Positions 63,483-64,000 of a DNA stretch of 64,000 bases are shown here, in pieces. Position numbers and translations under genes: made by a program. Source of the DNA: Sedimentitalea nanhaiensis DSM 24252 (GTDB taxonomy: Bacteria; Pseudomonadota; Alphaproteobacteria; Rhodobacterales; Rhodobacteraceae); the NCBI RefSeq assembly GCF_000473225.1, contig NZ_KI421509.1:3716934-3780933 (forward strand). The letters are read 5' to 3'. The notes beneath the pieces are model-generated. The model was not told where the DNA came from. It did no database searches and saw nothing but the letters and a program-made list of their open reading frames with translations. The first letter of the stretch is position 1. Every line of letters begins with the position of its first letter.

Positions 63483-63874
63483 GGCCGGGCTGGGATGACG
63501 CGCGCGTTGTGTGCGCCCATGTTCACCAAATGGTTGCGCCGGTCCGCGATTGTTCTCGTTTCGTGAATGACCCGGAGCGGGTGATCGGTTCGATCCAGCC
63601 GGTGTCTGAAACGCCCAAACGGTGCGGGATTGTCCTGAAAATGGCTGCAGTGTGGGGGCGTTTGGGGTTATTTTGCGCCGACCTGAAAGAGACGGGTCCA
63701 CATGGGGCGATCCAACCGTGTCATATTTGAAACAAAACCGGCCTGGTTGTGCGCGAAACCGGAGAATTTTGTCAGAATAATGCCCGGCCACGTTCATTCT
63801 CATTCACACACATCGGGTCGGTGTGTATTTGATATGACGATAAAATTTTTTGCGAGTAATCGAGAGATCCTCCG
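63483..63874. other. AT-richer promoter region before the RTX gene
   Basis: 392 bp with no supported gene. The right half is clearly richer in A and T (for example AAAATTTTTT near 63843), consistent with the regulatory region of the RTX-type gene. No clear promoter hexamers or hairpins were identified. Confidence 0.4.
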
Positions 63875-64000
63875 ATGGCCGATATCGATGGCACACCAAA
63901 CGACGACATCATTCAGGGTACGGACGACAATGATGTTATAAACGGTCTGGGCGGCAACGACCTTATTTCGGGCGAAGGCAAGGACGATGTCATCGATGGC
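63875..64000 (+). CDS. RTX/hemolysin-type calcium-binding protein (partial, start only)
   Basis: The first 42 codons read MADIDGTPNDDIIQGTDDND, VINGLGGNDLISGEGKDDVI, DG to the window edge. These are nonapeptide-like glycine-Asp repeats (GGNDLISGEGKDDVIDG) that bind calcium after secretion by a type I system. The repeats begin at the N-terminus, as in long roseobacter surface or matrix proteins. A weak GAGAG lies upstream. Confidence 0.85.
   Translation, partial: MADIDGTPNDDIIQGTDDNDVINGLGGNDLISGEGKDDVIDG

Overview
The window is high-GC alphaproteobacterial chromosome, most like the Roseobacter group (Rhodobacteraceae). The evidence is gene content and style: hemC/hemE, a proton-translocating transhydrogenase (pntAB), degradative HMG-CoA reductase, a kynurenine operon, malate synthase G with a GlcG/HbpS protein, DUF3422, DUF1641, a YeeE/YedE transporter and many ATGA overlaps. 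No species can be named from the sequence alone.

Layout. 1-1415 is the istA end of an IS21-family element that has cut off a Lin0512-like gene, leaving only its start (1416-1487). 1549-7265 is ordinary chromosome: a PQQ-type sugar dehydrogenase, a MarR regulator divergent from a secreted protein, a fatty-acid desaturase, hemC and hemE. An elongator tRNA-Met(CAU) at 7315-7391 is the integration site of a 14.65-kb element bounded by 50-bp direct repeats (7343-7392 and 21994-22043).

The element (about 7.4-22.0 kb) holds a tyrosine integrase with paired arm-type repeats at both ends, an AlpA-like excisionase, a replication block (small HNH protein, Spo11/TopoVI-A-like TOPRIM protein, winged-helix protein whose 3' end carries five helically phased 17-bp repeats), a DUF5681 terminase-small-subunit-like protein, and one long protein resembling a phage internal/ejection protein. 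I see no capsid, portal, large terminase or tail genes. Cargo and accessory genes include a DUF3800/RhuM deletion fusion, a membrane protein coupled to an ImmA/IrrE protease, and a tight operon of XRE regulator, mini-HTH, 24-aa lipoprotein and SRAP (HMCES/YedK) protein. This reads as a phage satellite or a strongly reduced prophage, and is the most interesting part of the window.

22-30 kb: LysE exporter and isochorismatase-like hydrolase divergent from an AraC/GlxA regulator; a scar with fragments of mobile genes (24.7-25.3 kb); a three-gene module of SQR-like flavoprotein, DUF1641 protein and IscU-like scaffold with a divergent regulator; and a C26 glutamine amidotransferase. 30-53 kb: malate synthase, PepN, GatB, thioesterase, IorAB-like molybdenum hydroxylase with a divergent TetR regulator, the kynU-GNAT-kynA operon, a zinc-motif-altered MBL protein, pntAB, DUF3422, a membrane Ser/Thr kinase and a sulfur transporter. 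53-62 kb: a complete dipeptide/oligopeptide ABC transporter in two divergent arms, with the ATPase arm running into two tandem M20 amidohydrolases, so imported N-acyl or amide compounds are probably hydrolysed by the co-transcribed enzymes. The window ends in HMG-CoA reductase and the first codons of an RTX-type calcium-binding protein.
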